Below, piece by piece: positions 43,076-54,056 of a DNA stretch of 64,000 nucleotides. The notes beneath the pieces were generated by a model, which saw nothing but the letters and a program-made list of their open reading frames with translations, was not told the DNA's origin and searched no databases. Position 1 is the stretch's first letter. Each line of letters begins with the position of its first letter. The translations under genes were made by a program, and so were the position numbers. Source of the stretch: Nephrocerus scutellatus (Eukaryota > Arthropoda > Insecta > Diptera > Pipunculidae); contig OX352763.1 of the NCBI GenBank assembly GCA_947095585.1, forward strand, positions 41,094,010 to 41,158,009. The letters are read 5' to 3'.

Positions 43076-46000
43076 AAATCCAGGCAAATAAGTTGCTCTT
43101 CTTTGTCACGAGCATTGGAATGCGCGCGCATTTTGACGTGCATACGTCTATACATTTGGATTGCATGGCACTCCAGAACATCCTTGTATGTAACAAAATA
43201 AGGGTAGGGTATCGAAATTAAAAATATTCCACGTAATAGTTAAAGAATCAAATAATTTATTTTTACGATTGTGTGGTCTCGCGCGAATTGGAGTGGGGTG
43301 TGCTGCCATTTTGTGATAGTTTCGCTATAATTTTTAATAAGTTCTTACGGGTGATAAAATGGAGGGTGGGACGTCTATAATTATATAAAAGAAATAATTT
43401 ATTTGTGTGTATATATATTTGTGTCGGACTAACTCTAAACACCTAGATCCTAGACCAATTTAAACCAAACGTGGTAAACATACAACTTACAATGGGGAGC
43501 TTGTGAACATTCTAGACATATATTTACAAATCATCTGATCACACCTGAGACACAGTCACACCGCATTTCTTTTCTTTGAAGACTAAACTGTTGCACCAGT
43601 AATGACACCTATTTTTAGCTAACGCATTAGACAGACATGACAATTAACGAAAGACGACATTGTCATATAGTATTGACATAGGTAATAGCTAATAGTTAAT
43701 AGCCAACGTCATTATTTGCCAACATTGACTACAAATATAACTAGCAGACACGGATGTGACCTTTTCTGGTGGTGCCGTTAATGAATTTATTAACATCTAA
43801 TGAATTACTCCTACCGTTTCAAAGATCAGATAATTTAGACCATAATACGAGTTAATGGGGTTTCCCGCTGTTATCAGTCATGTACTCCGAATGCAGCAAT
43901 CTTTAATGTATAATATACTTTTTTGTATATGTGTTTGTGTATGTGTCACCATATATATTTAAAATGAAAATTATTTTGTTTAAAATGAACAAAAAACCCC
44001 AAGAATATACCAACAACCAAACATGCAAGCTGTCCACCAATCAAAAATGTCGATCAGCAGCGCAGCGAGATATCGAATGCTACCTTGGCGAATATTGCGG
44101 TTAGATTTACGGAAGTCGTGACTTTAATTGTTCTTATCTTAATAGGGTAGTCTTTTCTCTATTCATTCATTATTAATTTATTTTTACTTATTCAGCGATA
44201 ATCACTGCTCACTTACTCAGTGAGATGCGCTCGTCACTTTATTGTGTGTATTGTGTGAGTTGTGTGTAGTTTTCATTAATATTTTCGAATAGGTATTTGT
44301 TATTATGTTATTTTTTATATACAAAAATAGATTCAGATAGCGTGAGTTCTATTGTTAAGAACAATTAATTTATTAACTAAATACCTGTAGGTAAACAATT
44401 GATCTTACATACATTTACCCATAAATCCATTAGCACCTCTTATTTCAGAAGTTGCATAAAAATCAGCTTATAACTGAGTACAGTGCCATGAATGAAAGAT
44501 CAATTGAACTCGAACTAACTTTAAAGGCGGCAATTTTTCCTGTCTTCACGTAATGTAAAAAGGTGTGGGCAAAATGACAGATCTGCTTTACAGTTGACCT
44601 CATCTAAGCTTTTTATTTTCTCTAAGCAAAAATGCATCAAATACTTTTCAAACAATATAAAAAATAGCAATGTAAACGTAACTGCTTCTTTATCAATAAC
44701 AATCAACAAAATAAAGTTCACACAGATATAAGAACTTTATTTCAATTTAAATATATACGTAGACAAAATACAATTGTTTTCAAATCGGCTAATTCTTTTC
44801 CTAATGTTTGGAAATTTTCTCGCAAAACATATCATTATTAATGCTATTGTTCATTACTATGCATGTGTATTAATTTTTCTAGTTTTTTAAGTGACATAAA
44901 AAACAAGCAAAATGCTAAGTCTTTTTAATCTTCATATAATATTCAGGTGTATGTATTTACTTTGTTGGAGTCGTACAGATCATGCGAATAGGTTCCCTGA
45001 CTACTTCCGAATCGAATTAATATTTTTTTTGTCATTATACATATATAGTATAGACTGAACAACGGCTGCAACACCAAAGTTGTTAGCGATAACAGCAATA
45101 ATGATGTACGAATATAATACAGCAAATACGTTTCGCCTTCCCTCTGCACAATACGACTACTCATACAATAGCGGACAAGATCTGACTTAGAATATATATG
45201 ACAACAAAATTTTACAAAATTAGCATGCAATTCGATTGTAGTATTTGCATAAGTGAATTATAATGTCAACTAGCTATATCACAATATACTTTTAATTTAT
45301 TGCTATATTTAATTACACCTACTTTTAAAAAGATATTGTTCCGTGGTTTTTCAATATTTACTGTTTAGGAAAGACCACGAACAAATTACCAAGTTACAAT
45401 GTCGCGATAAGTTAAAGGAAAAATATTTATTATAACATAAAATACAGCCATATTATAAAGTTTAATTTTACCCTATCCCTTCCTAAGTATATTTCAAACG
45501 AAAATATATTTTTTAAACGATTTAGTTGACTGACGGTCATTTTTGTTCTTTTTTGTTTTGAAATGAATTTAATTAAGGTATGCAATGTAGCGTGTTTGCC
45601 CCGCTTTATATCTACAAACATATCAATCAAAATATTCAATTGTTTACATAACATTTTTATTTATTTAAATTTTGTTTTTTATTAAAGTTTTGTGAATATA
45701 TAAATTAAAGTTAAATGAATATTGGGCTTTCGATGAAAGCAATTGTCTGTACAAACCGCAAACTTGTAGTAAAAAAATATGAAAATAGGTCACCAAGCAA
45801 AAGAAATCCGTCTGGAAAAAGAATCTCGTCTTTGAATCAGGGGCAGAAGTAAGTTCTAACAAAGAGATAGATTTATGCTATAGGCATCATAAGAAGCACC
45901 AAGTGAGTTGGAACAAAAATTAATTTAGTACATAGCGAAATTAACTTTACCTAGATCTGTCTGAAAATAAATTGTACAATTTTTATTTAAATAGCAAATA

Positions 46001-46213
46001 AGTTTGCGAGAAATTAACCGTTTTGTTAAAATACAATTAATATATTGCAGTATCTGTTACAAAAATAAGTTTATTAACTGCAGACAAGAAAGTGATACGT
46101 GTATTATAAAAAATATATAACAAAAAAATCATAGAAAACATAAAGGGCGTATACGCAATTTCTTTTAATTTTGTAAACAATACAAGTTTATTGTAAAAAT
46201 AACTTTTAAGTTT
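43076..46213. other. 3.1-kb AT-rich stretch, no supported gene
   Basis: No coding exon, RNA gene or known repeat recognised. Short open frames on both strands are low-complexity. A GTGT/TATATA-rich patch lies near 43405-43425. Confidence 0.45.
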
Positions 46214-46385
46214 TATGCCATCGCAAGCCGAGCGCTAAACAATTGTTTTAAAACTATTCCCATCAAATTCTGACTTGTAGAAGTCGAGATATACGCGTTG
46301 ACAAACTGACAAACACACGCACGCTGAAAAAAAATTCCTTTGTCCTGATTATTAGCTTCGTCCTTTGGACTCACAACAATTAGTT
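46214..46385 (+). repeat. Dispersed repeat F3, copy 2
   Basis: Second copy of the repeat at 10641-10795, in the same orientation and with an extra A-rich insertion before 'ctgattattagcttcg'. Confidence 0.7.
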
Positions 46386-46439
46386 ATTGTAACCACTTAG
46401 CTGACAGCTTAAAGAGTACATTAAACGCTAGGCGAACAC

Positions 46440-47880
46440 TTTACACATAACATGCATTCCATGATCCTAAGATTGCTGTGAGCAAAAGGGTCAAATACCT
46501 TGGACTAGTACTTGACCGTAGGCTTTTATGGAACAAACACTAACAAGCAGTACTACAGACAGCAAAAAGAGCACTCAGGGTGTGCAGAAGTGTTACAGGG
46601 AAATCATCGAGAGCAAGCCCCACATAATACATTAGATGTAATCCATGATAATTATATAAATGGTCATCTACGGTGCAGTAGCAAGGACAAAAAGGACCAA
46701 GACAAGATCCGCAAGAAGAGAATTGGAAAAGACATAGCTGGCCTGTGTCTTAATAACAGGAAACATGCGGATCTGCCGCATAGCGGGAAAGGCGATCTTT
46801 GGACTACTTGCACTACATTACAATGTCAGTGTAGGTAGTGCAGTGGTTAGAACTATTGGATTCCACTCGGAAGATACATGGTTCAGTTCCCTGCGCGTCA
46901 AAAAAGCGCACTAATTTTTCTCACCCTGATCATCTAGATTACAAGTAAACATGATATGATTCACCCACCGCAACACTTTCCTTCTTCTATCCAAATATTT
47001 CCATTATATATATTATTATAAGGGTGCAAATCACTTGAAGCGTGCGTGATGGCAAGCAAATCTAAAGAGAAGCTTCGTTCGAGCATGGTAGGTGACATCA
47101 AGGACCCAAAGGCAAGAAAAGAAATGGGCTTATTAACCAGACAGATACAGCAGGCCAGCTTATCATGCGATAACATGATGCGAAAGCTTGACTTTAAGAA
47201 AAACTTTGAAGTCTTATTTTAATTTAAGTACCAAGAAGGTCTGGACCTGAATACCAAATACATCCGAGTCCGACAAAATGGTATACGGATAAATCAAAGA
47301 ACTGAAATGGAAGTACAGAAGGCAGAGAATCGCCGTTATGTCGAACAGCCATGCAACAATCCGACCACATCAAGACTGGTAGTTCATATATGGTAGTTCA
47401 GTGCAGGGCAAAACTGAACAGGTAAGAACAACTAGGTATATCTGTATAACACGACAGAACACTATAGGTTGCGGAAGAACTCGTGTAAACTGGAACAGAA
47501 ACGACGTTGGTAGAACCAGAACTATTTTGTGGTAGGATACCGCATAGTAGAGAAAAGATGCGCAAAATGGGCCAACAGATGTAGGCGTAAGTTTAAAAAA
47601 TCTCTTGGCCTAAAGAATAGTACTGAGACTGAGCAGTGGTAATGTAAGATTCGTTACAGGGTTCCTAGCAGGTAATTAGAGAATGGATAACATCTGAGGA
47701 AATAAGATCTGCTACAGGATAACATTTGCAGTCAATGCGGTGAACTGGAGGAGACCTCAGATTATGTTATCAACAAGCTGAGCAACGATCCTGCAGAAAA
47801 TTAACTTCATGGGGGCCCACGCGATCTTGAAATCCGAGTAGTCTTCCGTAAATTTACTCCAGACTATAAGGTTTCTAAGA
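46440..47880 (+). mobile_element. LINE fragment with RT C-terminus and RNase H region, decayed
   Basis: Reads 'SKRVKYLGLVLDRRLLWNKH' (46480-46545) with 'TAKRALRVCRSVTGKS' after it. Further on, segments such as 'FCGRIPHSREKMRKMGQQM' (47527-47582), 'DKLRLVTG'-like sequence, and 'CSQCGELEETSDYVINKLS' (47730-47785) occupy the RNase H and C-terminal zinc-knuckle order seen in the 19.4-21.6 kb element. A tRNA-like SINE head sits inside at 46838. Numerous stops and frameshifts. Confidence 0.7.
46838..46920 (+). mobile_element. tRNA-like SINE head (S6)
   Basis: GTAGTGCAGTGGTTAGAACT (box A-like) and GGTTCAGTTCCC (box B-like) with tRNA-like spacing, followed by 'gcgcgtcaaaaaagcgcac'. A close relative lies at 58728. 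No shared tail with S1-S4 was seen. Confidence 0.55.
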
Positions 47881-50182
47881 GCCTCCCCCACTTATCTTTC
47901 AATAAATACACATCGAACTTTGCTTCACAAACACACATTTAAAGCTAAGGAAAAAAATCCTGTCCTTAACATACAATCTGTTGCTGTATAAGAAAATAGA
48001 TTAGCCAGTATGTGACATTACTTAGAGAATTGTGTGCACAGGTGTGAGCACTAGCACATTTAATTGAAGAAATTTGCCAAAATACAGGCTGTAGAGCAAA
48101 AAAAAGACGAAGCTTAAAAATGCAACAACTGGCATGACTCATAATACTTACACTAACTAATACTTGGTATATTAACACAAATGAGGAGCAAACATACAAC
48201 TGACTTGAATATCAAAATTGCACACTATCCTGACCGGAGAAAGCGTAAGATTTTATTATACAAGAAATAACACAACATAAAAAATATGTAAGTCACGGAA
48301 ACAGACACACTGACTTAACTACTATCGATTAAACGTGTACGAGTATACACGGTAAAGACAGTCTACAAAAGCAGACGTGAAGGAAAGTAAAGTCTGAGTG
48401 AGTCTTCAAAACACTATTTGCACATCAAGATAAATTGCACAAATGTTTCCAAGTGCGAATGCAGGGTCTTTAGACCGTTAACATGCTTCTAAAATAGAAC
48501 CTAAACTATACCCTCCATTGTTTCCCAAATAATAATATTATAATATAAAGTGATAGGTTAAAAGAATTAACAAACAATTCGGCAGATATGTGTTTTTTTC
48601 GTTAAAACTGCATCGAACATCATTCAGATAAGAGACCATATAAGTACACATTCAAAATGTTAACTAAGAACTATCCGATCGTAATTCACTGCCAACCGCA
48701 AATACACAACAAGGTATCTTATGTAGACATTTTTATTAATCTCAAGGTTCGATCAGTAGACAATTTGCAACACCTTTAATTAGACATGACCAAACACATA
48801 AGGTACTCGCACACTTCAGAATATCAGAAATGTGTAACTGAACTTAAGTGCTGAAAAAATTTCCATTGATTAAACGGAATTTCAGTTTCCCCAAATTACA
48901 CTACAAATTTACATACATACACTGTAAACAAATTAACTAACTGGCAAATTTTTTAATATCCATAATGTTAATTAATTTAGTTAATTTAGAAATTAGTAAT
49001 TTGCATAATAAATCTGTTTATAATATGCTTTAGCGAAATTTACTACCAACCCCATAATGTATACCTATTTATGATACTAATTGTTTGAAAATGTTATTGA
49101 TTATGATTGTTGGTCACACGTCCAATGTCTTTTCAATAGACTTAAGTTAAGTTTATTACTAGACCAGTGAGTAAGACTAACAATTTAATAATCTTCGATA
49201 TCGTACGAGTATCTATCTAATTCTTGGTAAGCCCAAATGAAAACGATCAACGAATTTTTGCGCCGTACCGTGATAATTAAACTCGAGTTCTCGATAACCG
49301 CTAATAAAAAAGTCCAACGATTTTTTACGCGATACCTTGATTAAACTCACGGCAGACCGTCTGCAAAAAAAACGAAAGCGATTCTTCTTAGGAAATAGAA
49401 GATACATATGTGCTAATCTTATCTTTTTTCCATTATGCCGAACTTATTTACTACGGATATAATGTTATATGAAAAAAAAAGTAATAATGTATTTATATAT
49501 TTTAAACAAAAACAAAATTGTTTTAATATTACGACTATGTCTAATCATCTTTGTCCAATATCACAATGTACTTAAAGTACATGCTGAAGAAATCATAAAT
49601 CAGGAAAAGATTTAATTTTTTTTTTTGCATTTAAAATTCGGTCTTTGTCGAAATTTCTTGTCATTTTGCTTTTGGCATAGCTGTGATTCGGTCGATGAGT
49701 CCGTCGGTGAGAGTACTAACGACATCGCGCACAAATCTACTTCTTAGTGCAATTATTGCAGTGTCAAGTGCGATTTATTTTTAAATTATATCATTGTTAG
49801 TCGGAAAGATTATTGAATTGAACAAAGAATTCGGGATATAAGGACATTTGTAAAGAGTAAAATCACAAATTAGATTTATGTAACCTATCGTAATTAAACG
49901 AACGTTTCTTGAATAATTGAATGGAAACACAGGTGTGAAATAAGTAAAGGCATTTTACAAGCTGGAAATTCAAAAAGTGAAAAGTAAGTGTGCACGTCTA
50001 GTAAATATCAAATTTCTTCCTTATTCTCTTTACACGTTGTTTCCACATCAAATTCCAATAATACAACAATAAAATAATTTGCTTATGTGGGTCAAATTAT
50101 GAAGTTATCGCTGAAATACCAAAAATTAAAGAACTAATTTAAAACATATGTAATCGTATACATATTTTCTTGTCGAGTCTGT
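47881..50182. other. AT-rich stretch with a possible leader exon
   Basis: No coding sequence supported. From about 49660 the sequence is less AT-rich and ends in a consensus donor (GTGAAAA|GTAAGTGTG, intron starting about 49984) on the plus strand, which could be a non-coding 5' exon. The rest is featureless. Confidence 0.35.
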
Positions 50183-50196
50183 ATAATAAGGTAATA

Positions 50197-50476
50197 ATAT
50201 AATATTCGGCGCGACAGACCATTGCGGTCCAAGGCCAAACTTCTCGCGACCATTTGTGTTGCGCATGTATATTTTTGAACACAAATGGACCTACAATTTA
50301 AGGCCGGATCCGAACGGCGAGTTGAGAAGCCTTCCGTGACAAGTTATTACTCTCGGAACGTTTGTCACCCATTCGCGAGAGGCGGGACACCGTGAGAAAT
50401 TTGGTGTTACTGGGATTCGAACCACGAACCTCCTTCTCATTAGCCATGTGCATTTCCACTGAGCCACGGCGCCCAC
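50197..50476 (-). mobile_element. tRNA-derived SINE (S2), best-preserved copy
   Basis: Minus-strand element starting GGGCGCCGTGGCTCAGTGG with GGTTCGAATCCCAG as box B, a body nearly identical to S1, and a tail ending in 'tctgtcgcgccgaatattatatt'. It is flanked by a perfect 14-base duplication ATAATAAGGTAATA at 50183-50196 and 50477-50490. The long, intact duplication suggests a comparatively young insertion. Confidence 0.92.
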
Positions 50477-50597
50477 ATAATAAGGTAATACATGTTCTAA
50501 ATATTGATGTGGTCATGCAGTAGTTGTGGTTCCGCTCAAAATTTCGGTGATCACAGCTACCGATTTCAGCGCACACTAATGTCGTTTTTTTTTTCGT

Positions 50598-50825
50598 AAA
50601 ACTCTGCCCCAGAGTTGTTTTTTGGCAGTCAAGTTGTTCGTTACCCTTCAAAACGACTCTACCGTTGATCGAAAACAGATCTGTATTTTGGGAGATTTAC
50701 CCCTCTTTATAATAACACAAAAAGCAAACAAGCAACAAAAAATTTAAACAAAAGATTTTCGCCTTTCGTGTTCGATTTCCCTTTTGAAAAAATCTGCGCT
50801 CGAGCGCGCTCTGGGGCTGAGTTTT
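50598..50825 (+). mobile_element. MITE with CCCCAGAG ends, copy 1
   Basis: Left end AAAACTCTGCCCCAGAG (50598-50614) matches the complement of the right end AAAACTCAGCCCCAGAG (50809-50825) with one mismatch. Possible TA flanks suggest a Tc1/mariner relative. Contains a perfect palindrome GCGCTCGAGCGC near 50797-50808. Copy 2 lies inverted at 53051-53290. Confidence 0.75.
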
Positions 50826-51194
50826 TAGGAAAAAAAATTAACATAAAATACATGTTTTTTTCCGTCTCCGTCTTGATGGTTGCGTTGCAACATTTTTCTT
50901 CACTTTCAATTTTCGCCATTGCTATTTGTGCCGAACATAAAAGTCGCTTCAAATTATCCTACAACATTTTCCCTTCAATTCGATTCACACTTATTGTAGC
51001 ATTATTTGAAGCCAGTATACGTGTATACGCAAAGCAATTTACTTTATTATAGCATTATTGTAATTTGACGTGGAAACAATGAGTTATTGTTATATATTCA
51101 TGAAAAAATATTTAAAAAAAAATATAAGAAATGGCGGCAGGTTGAAATGTTCACAGACATTTTTAAAACATTTTTTGTAATTTTGTTCTTGAAT

Positions 51195-51300
51195 AAGCTC
51201 GGCCATTTATAGTCTATCTAGACTCTTCAAATCCAGGAATTTAATCATAACATCGAAGATGCTGGTGTATAAGAAAATCGTCATACGAGTAGACTTAATA
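51195..51300 (+). mobile_element. RTE fragment, plus orientation
   Basis: Reads 'YSLSRLFKSRNLIITSKMLV' on the plus strand, matching the RT thumb of copy D ('RLSRLFKSRNLTITSKVLIY'). Surrounding sequence is decayed. Confidence 0.65.
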
Positions 51301-51399
51301 GATTAGTAAAAAGCAGGATTGTATGTGAGAAAGAAAAGAGTTAGGCTAGCCGCATATTGAGCCCAGCCTAGCACAGCCTAAAGCCGCTCTGCTCGGAAA

Positions 51400-51560
51400 G
51401 TTCTTGCTGTAATCCGTAAGATTTGTCTCTCAAAGGTGAATACGACTATTTTCTCATAAGCCAGCAGCTTGGATATTATAGCTTTTGGATTTGTCTTTGG
51501 TGGATTTAAGCATTCGTGCAGAGTTTTCCGGGCATAGGCTGTTTTTGGCAGTGAGTAGGC
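51400..51560 (-). mobile_element. RTE fragment, minus orientation
   Basis: Blocks 'cttgctgtaatccgtaagat', 'ctcataagccagcagcttggatattat' and 'ggtggatttaagcattcgtgca' parallel 12860-13060 of copy B. It lies head-to-head with the fragment at 51195-51300, so the two may be halves of an inverted duplication. Confidence 0.55.
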
Positions 51561-52772
51561 ATATATTTTAAATTTGAATTATTATTCCATGCGCTTTTCT
51601 CCATATCGTTCTATGCGTCAATTATTAATGAGCGTTGAAAATAGTTGCATGTTTATTTTTATAAGCTAACTGGTTGATCTAATTTTCTTGATTTTTTATT
51701 AAAATAGTTTGATTGATTAAATTAATGCAATTAGTTTCTATTATAAAATAACATTATTATACTTCCTTTTTATTTTTTTGTTTTGCAAATCAACTAAAGT
51801 TGTTTGATATTATAATATAAAACTATTCTCAAACGCAAAAGAGGGAAGCTGTTAGCCCCTAAATGAATCAGAATTAAAAGCCTAGAAAATCGTGACTTTT
51901 GCATGTGCATGCAATAATTTTGACCATGACATGGCACCATCAAACATTTGTTATTCAAATCTCATTGCACAAGTTCGTTGACAAAGTGAAAAAAAAATGT
52001 TGGCAAACTTTTCAAGCGGAACTAGCGAATCGTCTCTGGGCAGCAATCCAAGGAATTGTGCAAAAATGTTTGATGAGTTTGAATTTGAATGAGTGTTAAA
52101 TTTTAAACCACACGTAGTGTATGTAAATGTAAATGTAGTTAACATTTAGAAATGTAAACAAATGCAGCTGTTTCAAGAACTGCTATGCAACACGTCAAAA
52201 CAAAGAGAAGTGTTTGTTGTTTACAATTAAGAAAACCATTTAAGGGTCTACATTTTGAAGAAAAAAAAAACAATAAGCAAGGAACTTTAATTTATAAATT
52301 AAAAGCTGATGGGATGTTAAGCAAGAGTTTATACGTATGTAAGGCGGTCCCTTTCATGAATTTGACAAAAGGATCACTTTAAATTCCAAGGAAAAACAAA
52401 GAGAGATAATAATGTGAGTGAAACAAATTAACTAGATGTGTATATATAAGAATTTATTCTCAATTTTGTCTGCAATATTGAAATAGAACATTGACAAATA
52501 TCGCACACGAAAGCGCAAGCGCAACATACCAACGGAAATCAGAAATTCAGCATGCGTTAAATGTTTATCTTACATATCTCTTAAATTTTTCGGTTAAACA
52601 TGTTTACATAAGCCAAACAAGAAGGCAAATAATACTCATCCTGATCAGTTTATTGTATAAGAATCGTCTCACAGATAAATATATAGATAGATAGGAGGGG
52701 AAATTATAATGGAAATTATAATTATAAACCGACATGTGGTTTCCGTTTGGGGTAACCTGTACCCACTATAAC
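51561..52772. other. AT-rich non-coding stretch
   Basis: No gene or known repeat recognised. Confidence 0.45.
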
Positions 52773-52937
52773 ACCGTGTTTCCATCGTGATAGTATAATA
52801 GTATTTTTATTTGCTAGCTATATAAAATATATTTTTGATAGCTAGTATAATGTAATATTAAAATAAACTATTAAACTATCATTTCGCGTTTCCAACGTAT
52901 AGTATAATGGCATGATACTATGTCAATGGAACACGGT
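52773..52937. mobile_element. 165-bp MITE-like palindrome
   Basis: Left ACCGTGTTTCCATCGTGATA (52773-52792) and the complement of the right end, ACCGTGTTCCATTGACATAG (52918-52937), are imperfect inverted repeats. The interior is repeated TAGTATAAT/ATACTA motifs. No coding content. Confidence 0.65.
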
Positions 52938-53050
52938 CTAAATTTGTCATAATTTTCTTTTCTTTTTGTCAAACACAGTGACGTAGCATATTTTCGTTTA
53001 AAGAGGTCTTGGAAGCCAGATTAATTGGTTACTTATGTTAATTTTTTTTC

Positions 53051-53290
53051 CAAAAAAATCGGCCCCAGAGCGCGCTCGAGCGCAGATTTTTTCAAAAGGG
53101 AAATCGAACATGAAAGGCTAAAATCTTTTGTTTACATTTTTGTTGGTGCATGTGTTGTTGTTGTGTAAGTATAAAGAGGGGTAAATCTCCCAAAATATAC
53201 AGATCAGTTTTCGCTCTACGGTAGAGTCGTTTTGAAGGAGAAACGAACAACTTGACAGCCAAAAAACAACTCTGGGGTTCGGATTTAGGA
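53051..53290 (-). mobile_element. MITE with CCCCAGAG ends, copy 2 (inverted)
   Basis: Inverted relative to copy 1. 'ggccccagagcgcgctcgagc' through 'tttttcaaaagggaaatcgaac' matches the complement of 50768-50817 without mismatch over roughly 45 bases. The other end 'caactctggggttcggattt' is near 53268-53287. Ends AAATC(C)G..CCCCAGAG on both sides. Confidence 0.75.
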
Positions 53291-53461
53291 TAACAAAAAA
53301 TGTATATGTCATGACTATTTTACTAAATGTGACAAGTCATAGTTTAATTTTTTTACCGTTTTCATGTAAGATCTTACGAATTAGATTTCTGCTTTTAATT
53401 TTTGTAATTTAATTTCATTAATTTCAAAGAGAACGTAAGGGCGTCTATGGGGCTTTTCTCA

Positions 53462-53770
53462 TTTTTAAATTCTCTATAATAAATTCGTATCGGTATGGTT
53501 CTTTCTTCGTTCGTTCGTTCGTAGAATCTTCCGATCAATTTTTAACCCACCTCCCAAAGCCCCATTTTATTGAAACTTAGCTCATATGTGTATTTCCGTT
53601 GACAACATCTTCTAGCAATTCGCAATTGATCGGACCCGTGGTCCCCCCGAGGAGCCCCCCGCTTCCATAATTTTTTTTTTATATCGTGCCATTTAGCGTC
53701 ATATGATCACGCCATACTATGATGACTGTGTGCGCTGTGTGCAGCAGTGCAGCGCCGCTTTACGAGTTGG
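53462..53770 (-). mobile_element. F1 element, copy 9, with alternative end
   Basis: Right terminus 'ttaaattctctataataaattcg', a TTCG tetranucleotide run (53506-53521), 'gatcaatttttaacccacct' and about one unit. It then has the segment 'gactgtgtgcgctgtgtgcagcagtgcagcgc' shared with copy 3. Confidence 0.7.
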
Positions 53771-53857
53771 GATCGTTTTTATTTTTACGCATGTGTTTTA
53801 TTTTTCAGCTTTATAGTGCAATTCAGTACACTTTTGGTTATTTGGCTCGTATATAAT

Positions 53858-53915
53858 GAAACAACCGATAAATATTAAAATTTTTTTCTAATATTCTCTA
53901 ATTTTACATGAACAA
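53858..53915 (+). mobile_element. Isolated F1 left end
   Basis: 'aaacaaccgataaatattaa', T-run, 'aatattctctaattttacatg' matches the left terminus of copies 6 and 8 in the plus orientation, without following units. Confidence 0.6.
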
Positions 53916-54056
53916 TTTTAGTATTTATCAGTGTTTCATTATATACGTGAACATAATTGCAGCTCCTGCTTAGTCACTACCAAATTACATGGTTATATGG
54001 CCGAAATCTACCTGAAAATCCTAATTTACAAATTAATAAATCTGGATACAGCATAT

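Noticed and set aside
46961..47176. 71-codon minus-strand frame
   Set aside because: Antisense to the decayed LINE at 46.4-47.9 kb.
49690..49720. Possible hammerhead ribozyme ('TCGATGAGTCCGTCGG')
   Set aside because: The invariant CUGAUGA core is not present (TCGATGA instead) and no GAAA plus flanking stems could be found.
50768..51052. 94-codon hydrophobic frame
   Set aside because: It starts inside the MITE end and runs through AT-rich sequence, with overlapping open frames on the other strand and no conserved motif.
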